Shown here: positions 5,865 to 5,890 of the stretch, one piece after another | Numbering within the stretch: position 1 is the stretch's first letter | How the letters are laid out: each line of letters begins with the position of its first letter | Origin: SLQH01 sp964612995 | GTDB lineage: Bacteria; Planctomycetota; UBA11346 | Assembly (NCBI GenBank): GCA_964612995.1 | Contig: CAZTGE010000202.1 | Location: 1 to 5,890, forward strand | Direction: 5' to 3' | Length of the DNA: 5,890 bases | Notes under the pieces: model-generated | Seen by the model: only the letters and a program-made list of their open reading frames with translations | Database searches by the model: none | What the model was told of the DNA's origin: nothing | Position numbers and translations under genes: made by a program

Positions 5865-5890
5865 GGACGATGCTTCCGTCAGAGCCAGGG

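Overview
This is a GC-rich (by eye close to 70%), gene-dense bacterial segment with four protein-coding genes. Three lie head-to-tail on the + strand: chorismate synthase (aroC), a large secreted alpha/beta-hydrolase-like protein, and a small lipoprotein. The fourth, a DUF342/FapA-family protein, runs on the - strand and meets them tail-to-tail. No RNA gene, insertion sequence, CRISPR array or phage gene was seen.

The organism cannot be fixed from four genes. The secreted hydrolase-like protein has a layout (signal peptide, hydrolase-like core, C-terminal domain with an NPRSN motif) that I associate mainly with Planctomycetota and related PVC bacteria. The aroC sequence (PSHAD, TSHNDPF, RHDPCVLPRAVP) fits a non-enterobacterial lineage. 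The first two genes have no clear Shine-Dalgarno sequence, which is common in that phylum. A high-GC member of Planctomycetota is my best guess, with low to moderate confidence.

Layout: 1-197 is upstream sequence with at most the last codons of a preceding gene. 198-1346 is aroC. 1347-1498 is a spacer that may be partly coding, because the start of the next gene is ambiguous. 1499-3517 is the secreted hydrolase-like gene. 3543-3875 is the lipoprotein gene, with a strong ribosome binding site. Six bases later the convergent fapA-like gene ends, and both stop codons lie in the arms of one short hairpin. The fapA-like gene (3882-5795) has a well-formed sigma70-type promoter and a hairpin near its predicted mRNA 5' end.

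The genes do not form an obvious pathway. aroC is housekeeping (shikimate pathway). The next two encode exported products and may simply share its transcript. The FapA-like protein belongs to a family linked to polar localisation and flagellar assembly, but no flagellar gene is visible. The most notable observations are a tandem duplication of the FapA N-terminal unit, a perfect 13-bp inverted repeat inside the hydrolase-like gene that depends on its only ATA codon, a glycine at the expected nucleophile position of that protein, and the hairpins at the two ends of fapA. I did not find a convincing new multi-gene system.
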